Assembly (NCBI RefSeq): GCF_006715045.1
Contig: NZ_VFML01000001.1
Span: forward strand, 2,324,501 to 2,388,500
From: Amycolatopsis cihanbeyliensis
Lineage (GTDB): Bacteria; Actinomycetota; Actinomycetes; Mycobacteriales; Pseudonocardiaceae
Length of the DNA: 64,000 nt
Direction: 5' to 3'
Position 1 is the stretch's first letter, and the number at the start of each line of letters is the position of its first letter. Under the pieces are notes generated by a model. It did no database searches. It saw only the letters and a program-made list of their open reading frames with translations, and was not told where the DNA came from. This document shows positions 32,614 through 42,918 of this stretch, piece after piece. The translations under genes and the position numbers were made by a program.

Positions 32614-33231
32614 ATGACCCTTCCCGACGGGTCGGGAGAGAACGAACGAACCGAGCTCGCGCCGCCCGCGGACACGGGCGGCGGGTTGCACCGGACCGGC
32701 TACCTCATGCTCGCCGCGAGCGGGCTGGTGATCGCCACGGCGTTCGGCGGCGTGGCCCAGCTTGCCGGCACCGGTCCGTCCAGCGCGGACGGCGGGTCCG
32801 CGGGCGTGCAGGGCCCCGGTACGGGCGGCACCGGCGGTCAAGAGGTGGTGCCGGGCAACGCGGTTCCCGGGGCGGACGGCATCCCGGTCACCGGCGTGGC
32901 CTCGGCCGGTGAGCTCACCTCCACCTCGCCACCGACCCCGACGACCGTGGTCAGCATCGGCCCGGACGGCAACCCGACCACCACGGTGGTCACGCCCCCG
33001 CCGACGAACGGCGGCAACCCGAACGACCCGAATCCGCCCGACCCGCCGATTCCCCCGACCAACGGTGACGATCCGACCGATCCCACGGACCCGACCGACC
33101 CCACGGATCCCACCGACCCCACGGATCCGACCGAGCCGACCGAGCCGACCGACCCGAGTGAGTCGACCGACCCGACCTCGACGCCCACCGGGACCAGTGG
33201 CTCCGGCGACTCCTCCACCACGCGGGGTTAG
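32614..33231 (+). CDS. Membrane-anchored Pro/Thr/Asp-repeat protein, function unknown
   Basis: 205 aa from the ATG at 32614, which has GAGGAG upstream. A short cytoplasmic N-terminus is followed by one hydrophobic segment (about 29-52, TGYLMLAASGLVIATAFGG). The rest is low-complexity: Gly/Ser-rich, then PTPTTVV and PTNGGNPNDPNPPDPP, then a run of DPT/EPT tripeptides to about 190. This looks like an extended, cell-wall-spanning stalk. The repeated GACCCGACC-type codons make slippage likely. No enzymatic domain. Its stop overlaps the convergent kdpE stop. Confidence 0.75.
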   Translation: MTLPDGSGENERTELAPPADTGGGLHRTGYLMLAASGLVIATAFGGVAQLAGTGPSSADGGSAGVQGPGTGGTGGQEVVPGNAVPGADGIPVTGVASAGELTSTSPPTPTTVVSIGPDGNPTTTVVTPPPTNGGNPNDPNPPDPPIPPTNGDDPTDPTDPTDPTDPTDPTDPTEPTEPTDPSESTDPTSTPTGTSGSGDSSTTRG

Positions 33232-33947
33232 AGTTCGAAGCGGTAACCCATGCCGGGCTCGGTGAGCAGGTGCCGGGGCCGGGAGGGCTCGCGCTCCAAC
33301 TTCCGGCGCAGCTGGGCGAGGTACACCCGCAGGTAGTGGGACTCGGTGTCGTAGGCGGGTCCCCACACCTCGTGCAGTAGCTGCTTCTGGGCGACCAGCC
33401 GTCCCCGGTTGCGCACCAGCAACTCGAGCACGCCCCACTCGGTCTTGGTCAGGTGCACCTCCTTGCCGTCCCGGATCACCTTCTTCGCGACCAGGTCCAC
33501 GGTGAACGAGCCGGTCTCCACCACCGCGCCGGCCTCGTCCTGCCCGGAGGTGGCCGAGCGGCGCACCGCCGCCCGCAGCCGGGCCAGCAGCTCGTCCATG
33601 CCGAAGGGCTTGGTCACGTAGTCGTCCGCGCCCGCGTCCAGTGCCCGCACCTTGTCCGAGGAGTCGCCACGCGCGGACAGCACGATGATCGGCACCGAGG
33701 TCCAGCCACGCAGCCCGGCGATCACCTCGTTGCCGTCCATGTCCGGCAGGCCGAGGTCGAGCACCACGACATCGGGTCTCACCTCGGCCACCGCGCGCAG
33801 CGCCGCGCTGCCGTCGTGCGCGGTCACCACCCGGTATCCCCTGGCGGCCAGGTTGATCCGCAGGGCGCGCACGATCTGCGGCTCGTCGTCCACCACCAGA
33901 ACGGTGTCGCCGGCCGGCTGCCGCACCGTCCCGTTCTCCACGCTCAT
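33228..33947 (-). CDS. kdpE: Potassium-response regulator KdpE
   Basis: 239 aa from the ATG at 33947, overlapping the kdpD stop by ATGA. The receiver domain has VLVVDDEPQ, phospho-acceptor Asp in VVVLDLGLPDMDG, and VTKPFGMDEL. The OmpR-type winged helix has LTKTEWGVLELLVRN and LRVYLAQLRRKLE. It activates kdp transcription when phosphorylated by KdpD. Last gene of the operon. Confidence 0.95.
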   Translation of the reverse strand: MSVENGTVRQPAGDTVLVVDDEPQIVRALRINLAARGYRVVTAHDGSAALRAVAEVRPDVVVLDLGLPDMDGNEVIAGLRGWTSVPIIVLSARGDSSDKVRALDAGADDYVTKPFGMDELLARLRAAVRRSATSGQDEAGAVVETGSFTVDLVAKKVIRDGKEVHLTKTEWGVLELLVRNRGRLVAQKQLLHEVWGPAYDTESHYLRVYLAQLRRKLEREPSRPRHLLTEPGMGYRFEL

Positions 33948-36517
33948 GGCAGGTTCACTCCGCTCTCCCGTCTCGCCGGCAAGGAGATCACCACGGTCAG
34001 TCCGCCGCCCGGTGTGTCCTCGGCCCGGATCGTGCCGCCCATGGCCTCCATGAAGCCCTTCGCGACGGAGAGGCCGAGTCCCACACCGGGGGTGTTGCCC
34101 CGGTCCCCGAGCCGCTGGAACGGCGCGAAGGCCGACTCCGCCGCGCCCTTCGGCAGTCCCCTGCCGTGGTCGACCACCCGCAGCTCCACCTGCTCGGCGT
34201 GGGTACTGGCGCGCACCGCGACCGGTTCGTGGCCGCCGCCGTGTCGCAGCGCGTTGTCCACCACATTGGCCACCACCCGCTCCAGCAGGCCGGGATCGGC
34301 GAACACCATCGGCAGCCGCTCGTCGACCGAGACCCGCACCGCGGCCGCGCCGTCCACATTGGCCAGCGCGTAGGACACCACCTCGTCGTAGCCGACCGGG
34401 CGCAGCAGCGGGCTCACCGCGCCGGAGGCCAGCCGGGAGGAGTCCAGCAGGTTGTTCACCAGGCCCACCAGCCGGTCGGCCGACTCCTCCACCGTGGCGA
34501 GCAGTTCGTCGGTGTCCTCGGGGGACAGCTCGATGTCCTGTGCCCGCAGGCTGCCCACGGCGGCCTTGATCGAGGTCAGCGGGGTGCGCAGGTCGTGACC
34601 CACGGCCGAGAGCAGCGCGGTCCGCAGCTCGTTGGCCGCCGCCTTGCGCTCGGCCTGCGCGGCCGTGGCCGCCATCCGCTGCTGCCGCAACGCGAGCAGC
34701 GCCTGCCCGGCCGCCGCCTCCAGCGCCCTGCGGTCGGCGGCGGGCAGGGTGCGCCCGCGCAGCACCAAGTGGACCTCGGCGGTCACCGCGATATCCGCGT
34801 CGGCGCTGTCCGGTTCCGCGCACGGATCGGGGCCGGTACTGGCCACCCGGTGCCAGCGACCCTCCCGCCGCTCCAGCAGGGTCACCGAACTGAGCCCGAA
34901 GTTCTCCCGCACCTTCTCCAGCAACCGCTCCAGCGGCCGCGGATCGGTGAGCACGGTCCGCGCGTAGGAGGCGAGCAGCGTCGCCTCGGTGCCGGCGCTG
35001 GAAGCCTGCTTCGCCCGGCGCGCGGCCATGTCCACCACCAGCGCCACCAGCACCGCGACCACCACCATCGCGATCAGCGTGATCACGTTGCTCTGCGCGT
35101 GGACCGTGAACGTGTGAAAGGGCTCGGTGAAGAAGAAGTTCAGCAGCAACCCGGACAGCACCGCGGCCAGCAGGGCCGGGCCGAGCCCGCCGACCAGCGC
35201 GACGATGGTGATGGCCAGGAAGTAGTCCACCACGTTCGTGGAGAGGTCCAGCGCCGGCCGGAACGCGACCCCGACCGCGGTCGCCAGGGCCGGCACGGCC
35301 AGCGCGAGCACCCAGCCGAGTAGCTGCCGCGAGGGCCTCAGCGCGCTGCGGGCGAACCTGCGGCGCAGCCTGCCCGCCGCCTCCTCGTGGGTCACCATGT
35401 GCACGTCGATCGGACCCGAGTCGTGCACGACCGCCGCGCCGATGCCCTCGTCGAGCAGCCGGTCGAAACGGGACCGCCGCGAGGTGCCGAGCACGAGCTG
35501 CGTGGCGTTGACCCCGCGGGCGAAATCCAGCAGGGCCCTCGGCACGTGGTCCCCGACGACGGTGTGGAAGGTCGCGCCGACCTCCTCGGCGAGTTGCCTG
35601 CAGCGCCCGAGCACGCTGGGTCCTACGGCGACCGAACCGGGCCCGGCCAGGCCGTCGCCGCGCAGGATGTGCAGCACCAGCAGCTCGGCCCCCGCGCGCG
35701 TGGCGATCCGGGTGGCCCGCCGGATCAGCGTCTCGCTCTCCGGCCCGCCGGTGATCGCGACGACCACCCGCTCGCGGGCCTCCCAGGTGTCGGTGATGCG
35801 TTCCTCGGCGCGGTAACGCTGAAGCGCGATGTCGACCTGGTCGGCGACCCACAGCAGGGCCAGCTCGCGCAGCGCGGTGAGGTTTCCCGCCCGGAAGTAG
35901 TTGCTCAGCGCGGCATCGATCCTCTCCGCCGCGTACACGTTGCCGTGCGCGAGCCTGCGCCGCAGCGCCTCCGGCGTGATGTCGACCAGCTCGACCTGCT
36001 CGGCACCGCGCACCACCTCGTCCGGGATGGTCTCCTGCTGCCGGACACCGGTGATCCGCTCCACCACGTCGTTGAGGCTCTGCAGGTGCTGAACGTTCAC
36101 GGTGGACAGCACGGTGATCCCGGCTTCGAGCAGCTCCCTGACGTCGTGCCAGCGCTTCTCGTTGCGCGAGCCGGGGACGTTGGTGTGCGCCAGCTCGTCC
36201 ACGACCGCCACCTCGGGCGCCCGTTCCAGGATCGCCTCGACGTCCATCTCGGTCAGCTCGTGGCCACGATGGACGATGCGCTTGCGCGGCACGACCTCGT
36301 GCCCCTCGAGCAGGTCGGCTGTCTTCCGCCTGCCGTGCGTCTGCACGAAGCCCACCACCACGTCGGTTCCTCGCTCGAGCCGCCGCGCGGCCTCGCCGAG
36401 CATCGCGTAGGTCTTGCCCACGCCGGGGGCCGCGCCGAGGTAGATCCGTAGCTCTCCCCTGCGCGACCCGGTTCGCGTGCCTGTGGAGCTCACGCGCTCA
36501 GTCTGCTCCCGTTCCAT
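33944..36517 (-). CDS. kdpD: Potassium sensor histidine kinase KdpD
   Basis: 857 aa from the ATG at 36517 (GTG 36541 and GTG 36496 are alternatives). N-terminal KdpD domain with Walker A GAAPGVGKTYAML and VDELAHTNVPGSRNEKRW; a Usp-like domain (about 240-370); four membrane helices (about 390-490); a GAF-like region; HisKA with His in SAVGHDLRTPLTS; and HATPase with NVVDNALRHGG and GLGLSVAKGF. It senses K+ limitation or ionic strength. ATGA overlap with kdpE. Confidence 0.95.
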   Translation of the reverse strand: MEREQTERVSSTGTRTGSRRGELRIYLGAAPGVGKTYAMLGEAARRLERGTDVVVGFVQTHGRRKTADLLEGHEVVPRKRIVHRGHELTEMDVEAILERAPEVAVVDELAHTNVPGSRNEKRWHDVRELLEAGITVLSTVNVQHLQSLNDVVERITGVRQQETIPDEVVRGAEQVELVDITPEALRRRLAHGNVYAAERIDAALSNYFRAGNLTALRELALLWVADQVDIALQRYRAEERITDTWEARERVVVAITGGPESETLIRRATRIATRAGAELLVLHILRGDGLAGPGSVAVGPSVLGRCRQLAEEVGATFHTVVGDHVPRALLDFARGVNATQLVLGTSRRSRFDRLLDEGIGAAVVHDSGPIDVHMVTHEEAAGRLRRRFARSALRPSRQLLGWVLALAVPALATAVGVAFRPALDLSTNVVDYFLAITIVALVGGLGPALLAAVLSGLLLNFFFTEPFHTFTVHAQSNVITLIAMVVVAVLVALVVDMAARRAKQASSAGTEATLLASYARTVLTDPRPLERLLEKVRENFGLSSVTLLERREGRWHRVASTGPDPCAEPDSADADIAVTAEVHLVLRGRTLPAADRRALEAAAGQALLALRQQRMAATAAQAERKAAANELRTALLSAVGHDLRTPLTSIKAAVGSLRAQDIELSPEDTDELLATVEESADRLVGLVNNLLDSSRLASGAVSPLLRPVGYDEVVSYALANVDGAAAVRVSVDERLPMVFADPGLLERVVANVVDNALRHGGGHEPVAVRASTHAEQVELRVVDHGRGLPKGAAESAFAPFQRLGDRGNTPGVGLGLSVAKGFMEAMGGTIRAEDTPGGGLTVVISLPARRESGVNLP

Positions 36518-36537
36518 CGCCCGTGCCCAGGGTGTTC

Positions 36538-37155
36538 TCACCCACTGGCGGCATCCTGAACCGCCAGATTCAGTGGCAGCACGGTGACCACCGGCACCCC
36601 GACGCCGAGCCCGCTGGTGTGCCGCCGGACCAGCTCCCGCACCCGATCCTCGGGCAGCCCGTTGTTCCGTGCCACCCGGGGCACCTGGAGCTCGGCGTAG
36701 GCCCCGCTGATCGCCGGATCCACTCCGGAGGCGGACGCGGTCACCGCGTCGGCGGGCACCGCGTCCGGGCGCACACCCTCGCGGGCGGCGACGGCCCGCT
36801 TGCGCTCGCGCACCGCGGCGACCAGCTCGGGATCGAACGAGCCCCGGTTGCTGCCACCGCTCGCCGCGGGGTCACCGGGGCCGAGCGGGCCGGCGGCACC
36901 GGCCGAGGGCCGGTTGTGGAACCACGGGTCCGCGGTAGGCCGCCCGGGGAACACCGGGTCGACGCCGATCAGCTCGGAGCCGACCGCGTGACCGTCCCGC
37001 AGCACGACCGAGCCTTCCGCGTGGTGCTGCAACCCGGGCAGCCGGGACACCAGCCATACCCCGAGCGGGTACACCACCCCGAGCAGGACGGTGAACACCA
37101 GCAGCACCCGCAGGCCCGCCATGGACTGTTTGACGAGGTTCTTCATCACCTTCAC
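36538..37155 (-). CDS. kdpC: K+-transporting ATPase subunit C
   Basis: 205 aa; GTG 37155 overlaps the kdpB stop by GTGA, with ATG 37146 also possible. One N-terminal membrane helix ([20 protein letters not shown]), then a periplasmic domain with [21 protein letters not shown] and [20 protein letters not shown] (split: [23 protein letters not shown]). It supports K+ binding to KdpA and complex stability. Confidence 0.93.
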   Translation of the reverse strand: MKVMKNLVKQSMAGLRVLLVFTVLLGVVYPLGVWLVSRLPGLQHHAEGSVVLRDGHAVGSELIGVDPVFPGRPTADPWFHNRPSAGAAGPLGPGDPAASGGSNRGSFDPELVAAVRERKRAVAAREGVRPDAVPADAVTASASGVDPAISGAYAELQVPRVARNNGLPEDRVRELVRRHTSGLGVGVPVVTVLPLNLAVQDAASG

Positions 37156-39254
37156 CCGATTCCCGGAATCAGCCGGACGGCAAGGTCGATGAGCCAGATC
37201 CCGAGGAACGGCGTGACGATCCCGCCCAGGCCGTAGATCAGCAGGTTCCGGCGCAGCAGCGCGGGCGCGCTGCGCGGCCGGTAGCGCACACCGCGCAGCG
37301 CCAGCGGGATCAGGACCACGATGATCAGCGCGTTGAAGATCACCGCGGAGAGGATCGCCGACTCCGGTGTGGCCAGCCGCATGATGTTCAGCGCGTCCAG
37401 CTGCGGGTGGATCACCAGGAACATGGCGGGCAGGATGGCGAAGTACTTCGCGAGGTCGTTGGCCACACTGAACGTCGTCAGCGCCCCACGGGTGATCAGC
37501 AGCTGCTTGCCGATGCCCACGATCTCGATCAGCTTCGTCGGGTCGGAGTCCAGGTCGACCATGTTGCCGGCCTCCTTGGCCGCCGACGTCCCGGTGTTCA
37601 TCGCGACACCGACGTCGGATGCGGCCAGCGCGGGCGCGTCGTTGGTACCGTCGCCGGTCATCGCGACCAGCCGCCCGCCCTCCTGCTCGGTGCGGATCAG
37701 GGCCATCTTGTCCTCCGGCTTCGCCTCGGCCAGGTAGTCGTCCGCCCCGGCCTCGGCTGCGATGGCCCGCGCGGTCAACGGGTTGTCCCCGGTGATCATC
37801 ACGGTCCTGATCCCCATCGCGCGCAGCTCGTCGAACCGCTCCCGCATGCCCGGCTTGACCACATCGGACAGGCGGATGACGCCACGTATCACGGCCGTTC
37901 CGTCGACCGTCTCCGCAACGACCAGTGGGGTACCGCCCGACTCGCTGATCTCGTCGACGATCCGGTCCACCTCGCCCGGCACGGTGCCGCCGTGCTCGGT
38001 GACCCAGGCCGCCACGGCGCTCGCCGCGCCCTTGCGCACCCAGCTGCCACCGAGGTCGACACCGCTCATCCGGGTCCGCGCGGTGAACGGCACGAACTCC
38101 GCGCCGGTCTCCTCCGCCGTGGCCACCCCGGGCAGGGCGTGCTCCCGCTCGACCAGCTCGACGATGCTGCGCCCCTCCGGGGTCCGGTCGGCAAGGCTGG
38201 ACAACCGTGCCGCCAGGGCGAGCCGGTCCACACCGGACTCGCCGACACCGATCAGTGCGGTCGCCCTGCGGTTGCCGTAGGTGATGGTTCCGGTCTTGTC
38301 CAGCAGCAGGGTCGAGACATCACCCGCGGCCTCGACCGCCCTTCCCGACCTGGCCAGGACGTTGCGCTGCACCAGCCGGTCCATCCCGGCGATGCCGATC
38401 GCGGAGAGCAACGCCCCGATGGTGGTCGGGATGAGGCAGACCAGCAACGCGGTCAGCACGATCACCGACCGCGCGCTCCCGGAGTAGTTCGCCATCGGCT
38501 GCAGCGCGACCACCGCGAGCAGGAAGATGATCGTCAGCGTGGACAGCAGGATGGTCAGCGCGATCTCGTTCGGCGTCTTCTGCCTTCGCGCACCCTCCAC
38601 GAGCGAGATCATGCGGTCCACAAAGGACTGACCGGGGGCGGTGGTGATCCGCACGACGATCCGGTCGGACAGCACGGTCGTGCCGCCGGTGACCGCGCAC
38701 CGGTCGCCGCCGGACTCCCGGATCACCGGAGCCGACTCGCCGGTGATCGCCGACTCGTCCACGGTGGCGATGCCCTCGACCACGTCCCCGTCGCCGGGTA
38801 TGGTCTCGCCGGCCTCGACCACGACGAGGTCGCCGACCCGCAGCTCGGTGCCGGACACGCGCTCCTCGGTACCCTCGGACAGCAGCCGGCGCGCGACGGC
38901 CTCCTGCTTGGTGCGGCGCAGGGTCTCCGCCTGCGCCTTGCCCCTTCCCTCGGCGACGGCCTCGGCAAGGTTGGCGAACAGCACGGTGAACCAGAGCCAC
39001 ACCGCGACCAGCGCGCTGAACACGCTCGGCTCGGCGACCGCGAACACGGTCACCAGGACCGAGCCGGTCCACACCACGAACAGGACCGGGTTGGCCAGCT
39101 GGTGCCGGGGGTGCAGCTTGCGCAGCGCGTCGGGCAGCGACGCGAGGAGTTGCCTCGGGTGGAACACACCGGCGGCCAGACGGCCGGTGTTCTCGGCGTG
39201 GTGCCGCTGCTGCTCCGCAGGCGAGCGGCGTGGTTCTTCGGTTGTCGTTGTCAT
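37152..39254 (-). CDS. kdpB: K+-transporting P-type ATPase, subunit B
   Basis: 700 aa from the ATG at 39254 (ATGA overlap with kdpA stop). The catalytic P-type subunit: phosphorylation motif [17 protein letters not shown] in [19 protein letters not shown] and [12 protein letters not shown], with about seven membrane helices. A much longer open frame upstream in the same frame is antisense-shadow of kdpA. Confidence 0.96.
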   Translation of the reverse strand: MTTTTEEPRRSPAEQQRHHAENTGRLAAGVFHPRQLLASLPDALRKLHPRHQLANPVLFVVWTGSVLVTVFAVAEPSVFSALVAVWLWFTVLFANLAEAVAEGRGKAQAETLRRTKQEAVARRLLSEGTEERVSGTELRVGDLVVVEAGETIPGDGDVVEGIATVDESAITGESAPVIRESGGDRCAVTGGTTVLSDRIVVRITTAPGQSFVDRMISLVEGARRQKTPNEIALTILLSTLTIIFLLAVVALQPMANYSGSARSVIVLTALLVCLIPTTIGALLSAIGIAGMDRLVQRNVLARSGRAVEAAGDVSTLLLDKTGTITYGNRRATALIGVGESGVDRLALAARLSSLADRTPEGRSIVELVEREHALPGVATAEETGAEFVPFTARTRMSGVDLGGSWVRKGAASAVAAWVTEHGGTVPGEVDRIVDEISESGGTPLVVAETVDGTAVIRGVIRLSDVVKPGMRERFDELRAMGIRTVMITGDNPLTARAIAAEAGADDYLAEAKPEDKMALIRTEQEGGRLVAMTGDGTNDAPALAASDVGVAMNTGTSAAKEAGNMVDLDSDPTKLIEIVGIGKQLLITRGALTTFSVANDLAKYFAILPAMFLVIHPQLDALNIMRLATPESAILSAVIFNALIIVVLIPLALRGVRYRPRSAPALLRRNLLIYGLGGIVTPFLGIWLIDLAVRLIPGIG

Positions 39255-40918
39255 CAGGCCAATGCCTCCGCGAGGGGACCGAGGGCGAGCGCGGGGATGA
39301 ACGTCAGCGCCGCGACGCCGACGACGGTCCCGGCGAGTACCGAACCGAACAGCGGGCTCGTGGTCGGCAGCGTGCCCGCGGTCACCGGCACTTTCCGCCG
39401 CGCCGCGAGCGACCCGGCCAGACACAGCACGGCCAGGATCGGGACGAACCGGCCGAGCAGCATGGCCACGCCGAGCGAGGACTGGTACCAGTCGCTGGTG
39501 ACGGTGAGCCCGGCGAAGGCGCTGCCGTTGTTGTTGCCTGCCGAGGTGTAGGCGTAGAGCACCTCGGAAAGGCCGTGCGAGCCGTTGTTGGTCAGCGCCG
39601 CGGACAGCTCGCCCGGCATCAGCAGCGCCGCGCCGGTGCCGAGCAGGACGACGGTCGGCATCGCGAGGATCGCGATCGCGGCGCAGGTGACCTCGCGGCG
39701 GCCCAGTTTCTTGCCGAGATACTCCGGGGTTCGCCCGACCATGAGCCCGGCGAGGAACATAGCGATGACGGCCAGCACCAGAATGCCGTACATGCCCGCG
39801 CCGACCCCGCCCGGCGCGACCTCGCCGAAGAGCATGTTCAGCAGCGGCACGAACCCGCCGAGCCCGGTGAAGCTGTCGTGCATCGAGTTCACCGCGCCGG
39901 TGGAGGTGCCGGTGGTGCTGGTGGCGAACAGGGCGGAGGCGCCGAGTCCGAAGCGGACCTCCTTGCCCTCCATGTTCGCCCCGGCCAGCAGTGCGGCCGG
40001 ACCGTTCGGGTGGGTCTCGGCCCACCACGCGATGCTGAGCATCACCGCCCAGATCGCGCCCATCACCGACAGCAGGACGTAACCCTGCCTGCGGTTGCCG
40101 ACCAGCGTGCCGAAAGTCCGGGTCAGCGACACCGGGATCACCAGCAGCAGGAAGATCTCGATGGCGTTGGTCCACCCGTTCGGGTTCTCGAACGGGTGCG
40201 AGGAGTTGGCGTTGAAGATCCCGCCGCCGTTGGTGCCGAGTTCCTTGATCACCTCCTGGCTCGCGGCCGGCGCCAGCGCGATCGTGTTCCGCGCGCCGTC
40301 CGGTCCCTGCACCGCCACCCCGGCGGACAGGCTCTGCACGACGCCGAACGCGATCAGCAGGATCGCGAAGACGAACGCCATCGGCAGCAGGACGCGGACC
40401 GTGCCCCGGGTGAGGTCGACCCAGAAGTTGCCGAGCCGGTCGGTGCCGGCCCGGACGAAACCCCGGATCAGCGCGATGGCGATCGCCATGCCCACCGACG
40501 CGGACAGGAAGTTCTGCACGGTGAGCCCGGCCATCTGGACGCTGTGGCCCAGCACCTCCTCGCCGGAGTAGGACTGCCAGTTCGTGTTGGTCACGAAGCT
40601 GACCGCCGTGTTGAACGCCATGCCGGGGTCGACGGCACCCCGCCCGAAATCGAACGGCAGCAGCGGTTGCAGCCGCTGCATCAGGTAGAGCAGGACGATC
40701 GAGACGAACGAGAAGCCCAGCACCCCCAGCGCGTAGGTGGTCCAGCGTTGCTGCGACTCCGGGTCGACCCGGAACAGCCGGTAGGCCAGCCGCTCGATCC
40801 GCGAGTGCCGCTCGCTGGAGTACACCCTCGCCAGGTAGTCACCGAGCGGCCGGTGGACCAGGACGAGAGCACCGAGAATGAGACCAGCCTGCGCGAGACC
40901 GGGCCAGAAATCGGTCAT
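39254..40918 (-). CDS. kdpA: K+-transporting ATPase subunit A
   Basis: 554 aa, ten or so membrane helices. This is the channel-like K+-binding subunit. Selectivity-loop motifs include [30 protein letters not shown] (split: [24 protein letters not shown]), [14 protein letters not shown] and [11 protein letters not shown]. It follows kdpF by 1 nt and overlaps kdpB by 1 base. Confidence 0.96.
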   Translation of the reverse strand: MTDFWPGLAQAGLILGALVLVHRPLGDYLARVYSSERHSRIERLAYRLFRVDPESQQRWTTYALGVLGFSFVSIVLLYLMQRLQPLLPFDFGRGAVDPGMAFNTAVSFVTNTNWQSYSGEEVLGHSVQMAGLTVQNFLSASVGMAIAIALIRGFVRAGTDRLGNFWVDLTRGTVRVLLPMAFVFAILLIAFGVVQSLSAGVAVQGPDGARNTIALAPAASQEVIKELGTNGGGIFNANSSHPFENPNGWTNAIEIFLLLVIPVSLTRTFGTLVGNRRQGYVLLSVMGAIWAVMLSIAWWAETHPNGPAALLAGANMEGKEVRFGLGASALFATSTTGTSTGAVNSMHDSFTGLGGFVPLLNMLFGEVAPGGVGAGMYGILVLAVIAMFLAGLMVGRTPEYLGKKLGRREVTCAAIAILAMPTVVLLGTGAALLMPGELSAALTNNGSHGLSEVLYAYTSAGNNNGSAFAGLTVTSDWYQSSLGVAMLLGRFVPILAVLCLAGSLAARRKVPVTAGTLPTTSPLFGSVLAGTVVGVAALTFIPALALGPLAEALA

Positions 40919-40919
40919 G

Positions 40920-41021
40920 TCAGAATTTCTCCGGCCTGATCAGTGCGATGAACAGATAAACGATCAGCCCCAGCGCCAGAACACCGCCAACGACGTTGGC
41001 GGCCAGATCGGTCCCGCTCAT
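40920..41021 (-). CDS. kdpF: KdpF, small stabilising subunit
   Basis: 33 aa from the ATG at 41021: SGTDLAANVVGGVLALGL then IVYLFIALIRPEKF. One membrane helix and the C-terminal PEKF are typical of KdpF. It lies directly before kdpA. Confidence 0.9.
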   Translation of the reverse strand: MSGTDLAANVVGGVLALGLIVYLFIALIRPEKF

Positions 41022-41101
41022 AGGCGGGCCAGCCCGCGCAGGGTCAATGCGAGAACGAGGAAGACGCCGATCAACAGCGTTGCGTACAGCAAATCGGTCA
41101 C
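41018..41101 (-). CDS. 27-aa membrane peptide upstream of kdpF
   Basis: GTG 41101 to TGA 41018. The product starts VTDLLYATLLIGVF and continues LVLALTLRGLARL: a single hydrophobic helix with a basic end. Its stop overlaps the kdpF start as ATGA, the same coupling used throughout this operon, which argues that it is translated. No clear ribosome site is visible; it may be leaderless or start differently. It could be a second KdpF-like accessory peptide or a leader peptide. Confidence 0.6.
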   Translation of the reverse strand: MTDLLYATLLIGVFLVLALTLRGLARL

Positions 41102-41273
41102 GACGACGAGCGTGCGGGCGTCCCGGCACTCGGATGAGGCCGCCTGACGGCTCCTTGACGCCGGACCGGGCCACGTTTACGCGAACTTGATGGGCCGCGG
41201 CTGGGCCGACCCGGCTCGGGTTACAGCCGCCAGCGACACCTCTTCAGCCTATTCTGTCATCTCTAATGTTGCC

Positions 41274-41306
41274 CATATACCTAAGTTGGGTCTTTTGAGG
41301 TATATG
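41274..41306. promoter_or_regulatory. Palindromic operator of the ROK regulator
   Basis: CATATACCT (41274-41282), 15-nt spacer, AGGTATATG (41298-41306): perfect 9-bp arms. TATGAT (41303-41308), a likely -10 for the ROK gene, overlaps the right arm, so binding would block its own promoter. The rest of 41102-41335 must also hold the kdp promoter, but no clear hexamers are visible. Confidence 0.6.
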
Positions 41307-41335
41307 ATTCGAGTGGGCGCACAGAAGGGACGCGC

Positions 41336-42682
41336 ATGGGTGAACGATGGGGCCCGGATGCCCCCAGCTTCGAACTGCTGGACAGCTACACCACCCTGCT
41401 CGAGCTCGTGCGCAGTGGCACGGCCGAGACCCGCCCCGCGCTCAGCCAGCGCACCGGGCTCGGCCGCACCGCTATCGCGCAGCGCACGACCACCCTGCTG
41501 GAGGCGGGCCTGCTCGAGGAGGGTGAGCTCAACCCCTCCACCGGCGGGCGGCAGGCGCGGACGCTGCGGTTCCGCAAGGACGCGGGCCGGATCCTGACCG
41601 CCGAGCTGGGCGCGACCGGGTTCCTCGCCGGGATCACCGACCTGACCGGCACGGTGCTGGCCGTCTCCCGGCACGACGGGGACATCGCCAGGGGGCCGGA
41701 TCCGGTACTGGCCGAGGTCGAGGCGGCGCTGGACGAGCTGCTACGGGAGACCGGCACCGCGCCCGACCGGGTGTGGGGAGTCGGGCTCGGCCTACCCGGC
41801 CCGGTGGAGTTCGCCACCGGCCGCCCGTCCGAGCCACCGATCATGCCGGGCTGGAACAACCATCCGGTCCGCGACCGGCTCGCCGGGCGCTACCGGGCTC
41901 CGGTGTGGGTGGACAACGAGGTGAACCTGCTCTGCCTCGGTGAGCTGCGTACACCCGGGTTGCCCCTGCACGGCGACCTGCTCTACGTCAAGATCGGGAC
42001 CGGGATCGGGGCCGGGATCACCAACGGGGGCAGGCTGCATCGCGGTGCGCAGGGCTGCGCGGGCGATATCGGGCACGCGGCCATCGCCGAGGACGGCGCC
42101 GGCGTGGACGGCCACCCCTCGCCCGCCAACGGCACGGTCTGCCGGTGCGGGAAGACCGGATGCCTGGAAGCCGTGGCCGGGGGCGCGGCACTGGGCAGGG
42201 ACGGCGAGTGGCTCGCCCGCGGCGGGCAGAGCCCGGCGCTGGCCGAGGTGCTGGCCGGCCGGGGCACCGTCACCGGCGAGGACGTCACCATGGCGGCACG
42301 CTCGGGTGACCATCACGCCGTGCAGTTGCTGGTGCACGCCGGGAGGCGGATCGGCACGATGCTGGCGACGATGGTGAATTTCTACAACCCCTCGACCATC
42401 CTGCTCGGCGGCAAGGTGGCCGGCGCGGGTGACCTGTTCCTCGCCACGATCAGGGAAACCATCTACCGCCGCTCGCTTCCCCTTTCCACCCGGGAACTGC
42501 GGATCGACCGGGCCCGGCTCGGCGAGCAGGGTGGCCTGGTCGGCGCGTCCTACATGGTGCTGGACGAGCTGTTCTCCACCCGCTACTTCGGCCGGTGGCT
42601 GGCCACCGGTTCCCCCGCGGGTATGCCCGAACTGCAGGACAACGGCCGTGGGCCTGCGCCTGCCCGCGCCGGGCGAGCCTGA
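41336..42682 (+). CDS. ROK-family transcriptional regulator
   Basis: 448 aa. N-terminal MarR-like winged HTH (LSQRTGLGRTAIAQRTTTLLEAGLL). The ROK domain has DNEVNLLCLGE, KIGTGIGAGI, the zinc site GTVCRCGKTGCLEAVAGG, and NFYNPSTILLGGKV. Such proteins usually sense a sugar or sugar phosphate. No sugar operon is adjacent, so targets other than itself are unknown. The product is a little longer than usual, with a low-complexity C-terminus. Confidence 0.88.
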   Translation: MGERWGPDAPSFELLDSYTTLLELVRSGTAETRPALSQRTGLGRTAIAQRTTTLLEAGLLEEGELNPSTGGRQARTLRFRKDAGRILTAELGATGFLAGITDLTGTVLAVSRHDGDIARGPDPVLAEVEAALDELLRETGTAPDRVWGVGLGLPGPVEFATGRPSEPPIMPGWNNHPVRDRLAGRYRAPVWVDNEVNLLCLGELRTPGLPLHGDLLYVKIGTGIGAGITNGGRLHRGAQGCAGDIGHAAIAEDGAGVDGHPSPANGTVCRCGKTGCLEAVAGGAALGRDGEWLARGGQSPALAEVLAGRGTVTGEDVTMAARSGDHHAVQLLVHAGRRIGTMLATMVNFYNPSTILLGGKVAGAGDLFLATIRETIYRRSLPLSTRELRIDRARLGEQGGLVGASYMVLDELFSTRYFGRWLATGSPAGMPELQDNGRGPAPARAGRA

Positions 42683-42918
42683 CCGGCCATGGGTGCGCCG
42701 GTCGAAACCGAACCCGATACCGAAATGCTCCGGAGCGACCCGGCAAGAAACAGTGCGGGCAATAACACCGATCAGTTCGAAGTCGTCATGGTGGCGGCAC
42801 GATATGCCCAGGAATTCCTTTCCGCATCCCGGTGAGCGAATGCACGTGACAAGGGTCACCGGTTTCCTGTGAATTCGCTGTGATTCCACGCGGGGCGGGC
42901 ACAAACCGGGGGACCGCG

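Noticed and set aside
32838..33221. CRISPR or non-coding tandem repeat at the GACCCGACC run, and the minus-strand open frame rich in GSVGSVG
   Set aside because: The run is in frame within the plus-strand Pro/Thr protein, which has its own ribosome site and membrane helix. The minus-strand frame is its antisense shadow.
37152..40175. Extended 1007-aa KdpB
   Set aside because: Residues before the ATG at 39254 are antisense-like Arg/Gly text overlapping kdpA, and normal KdpB starts there.
33944..41101. kdp operon as a sign of a mobile island
   Set aside because: No integrase, direct repeats, tRNA or base-composition break at its borders; it looks like an ordinary chromosomal operon despite interrupting the core order.
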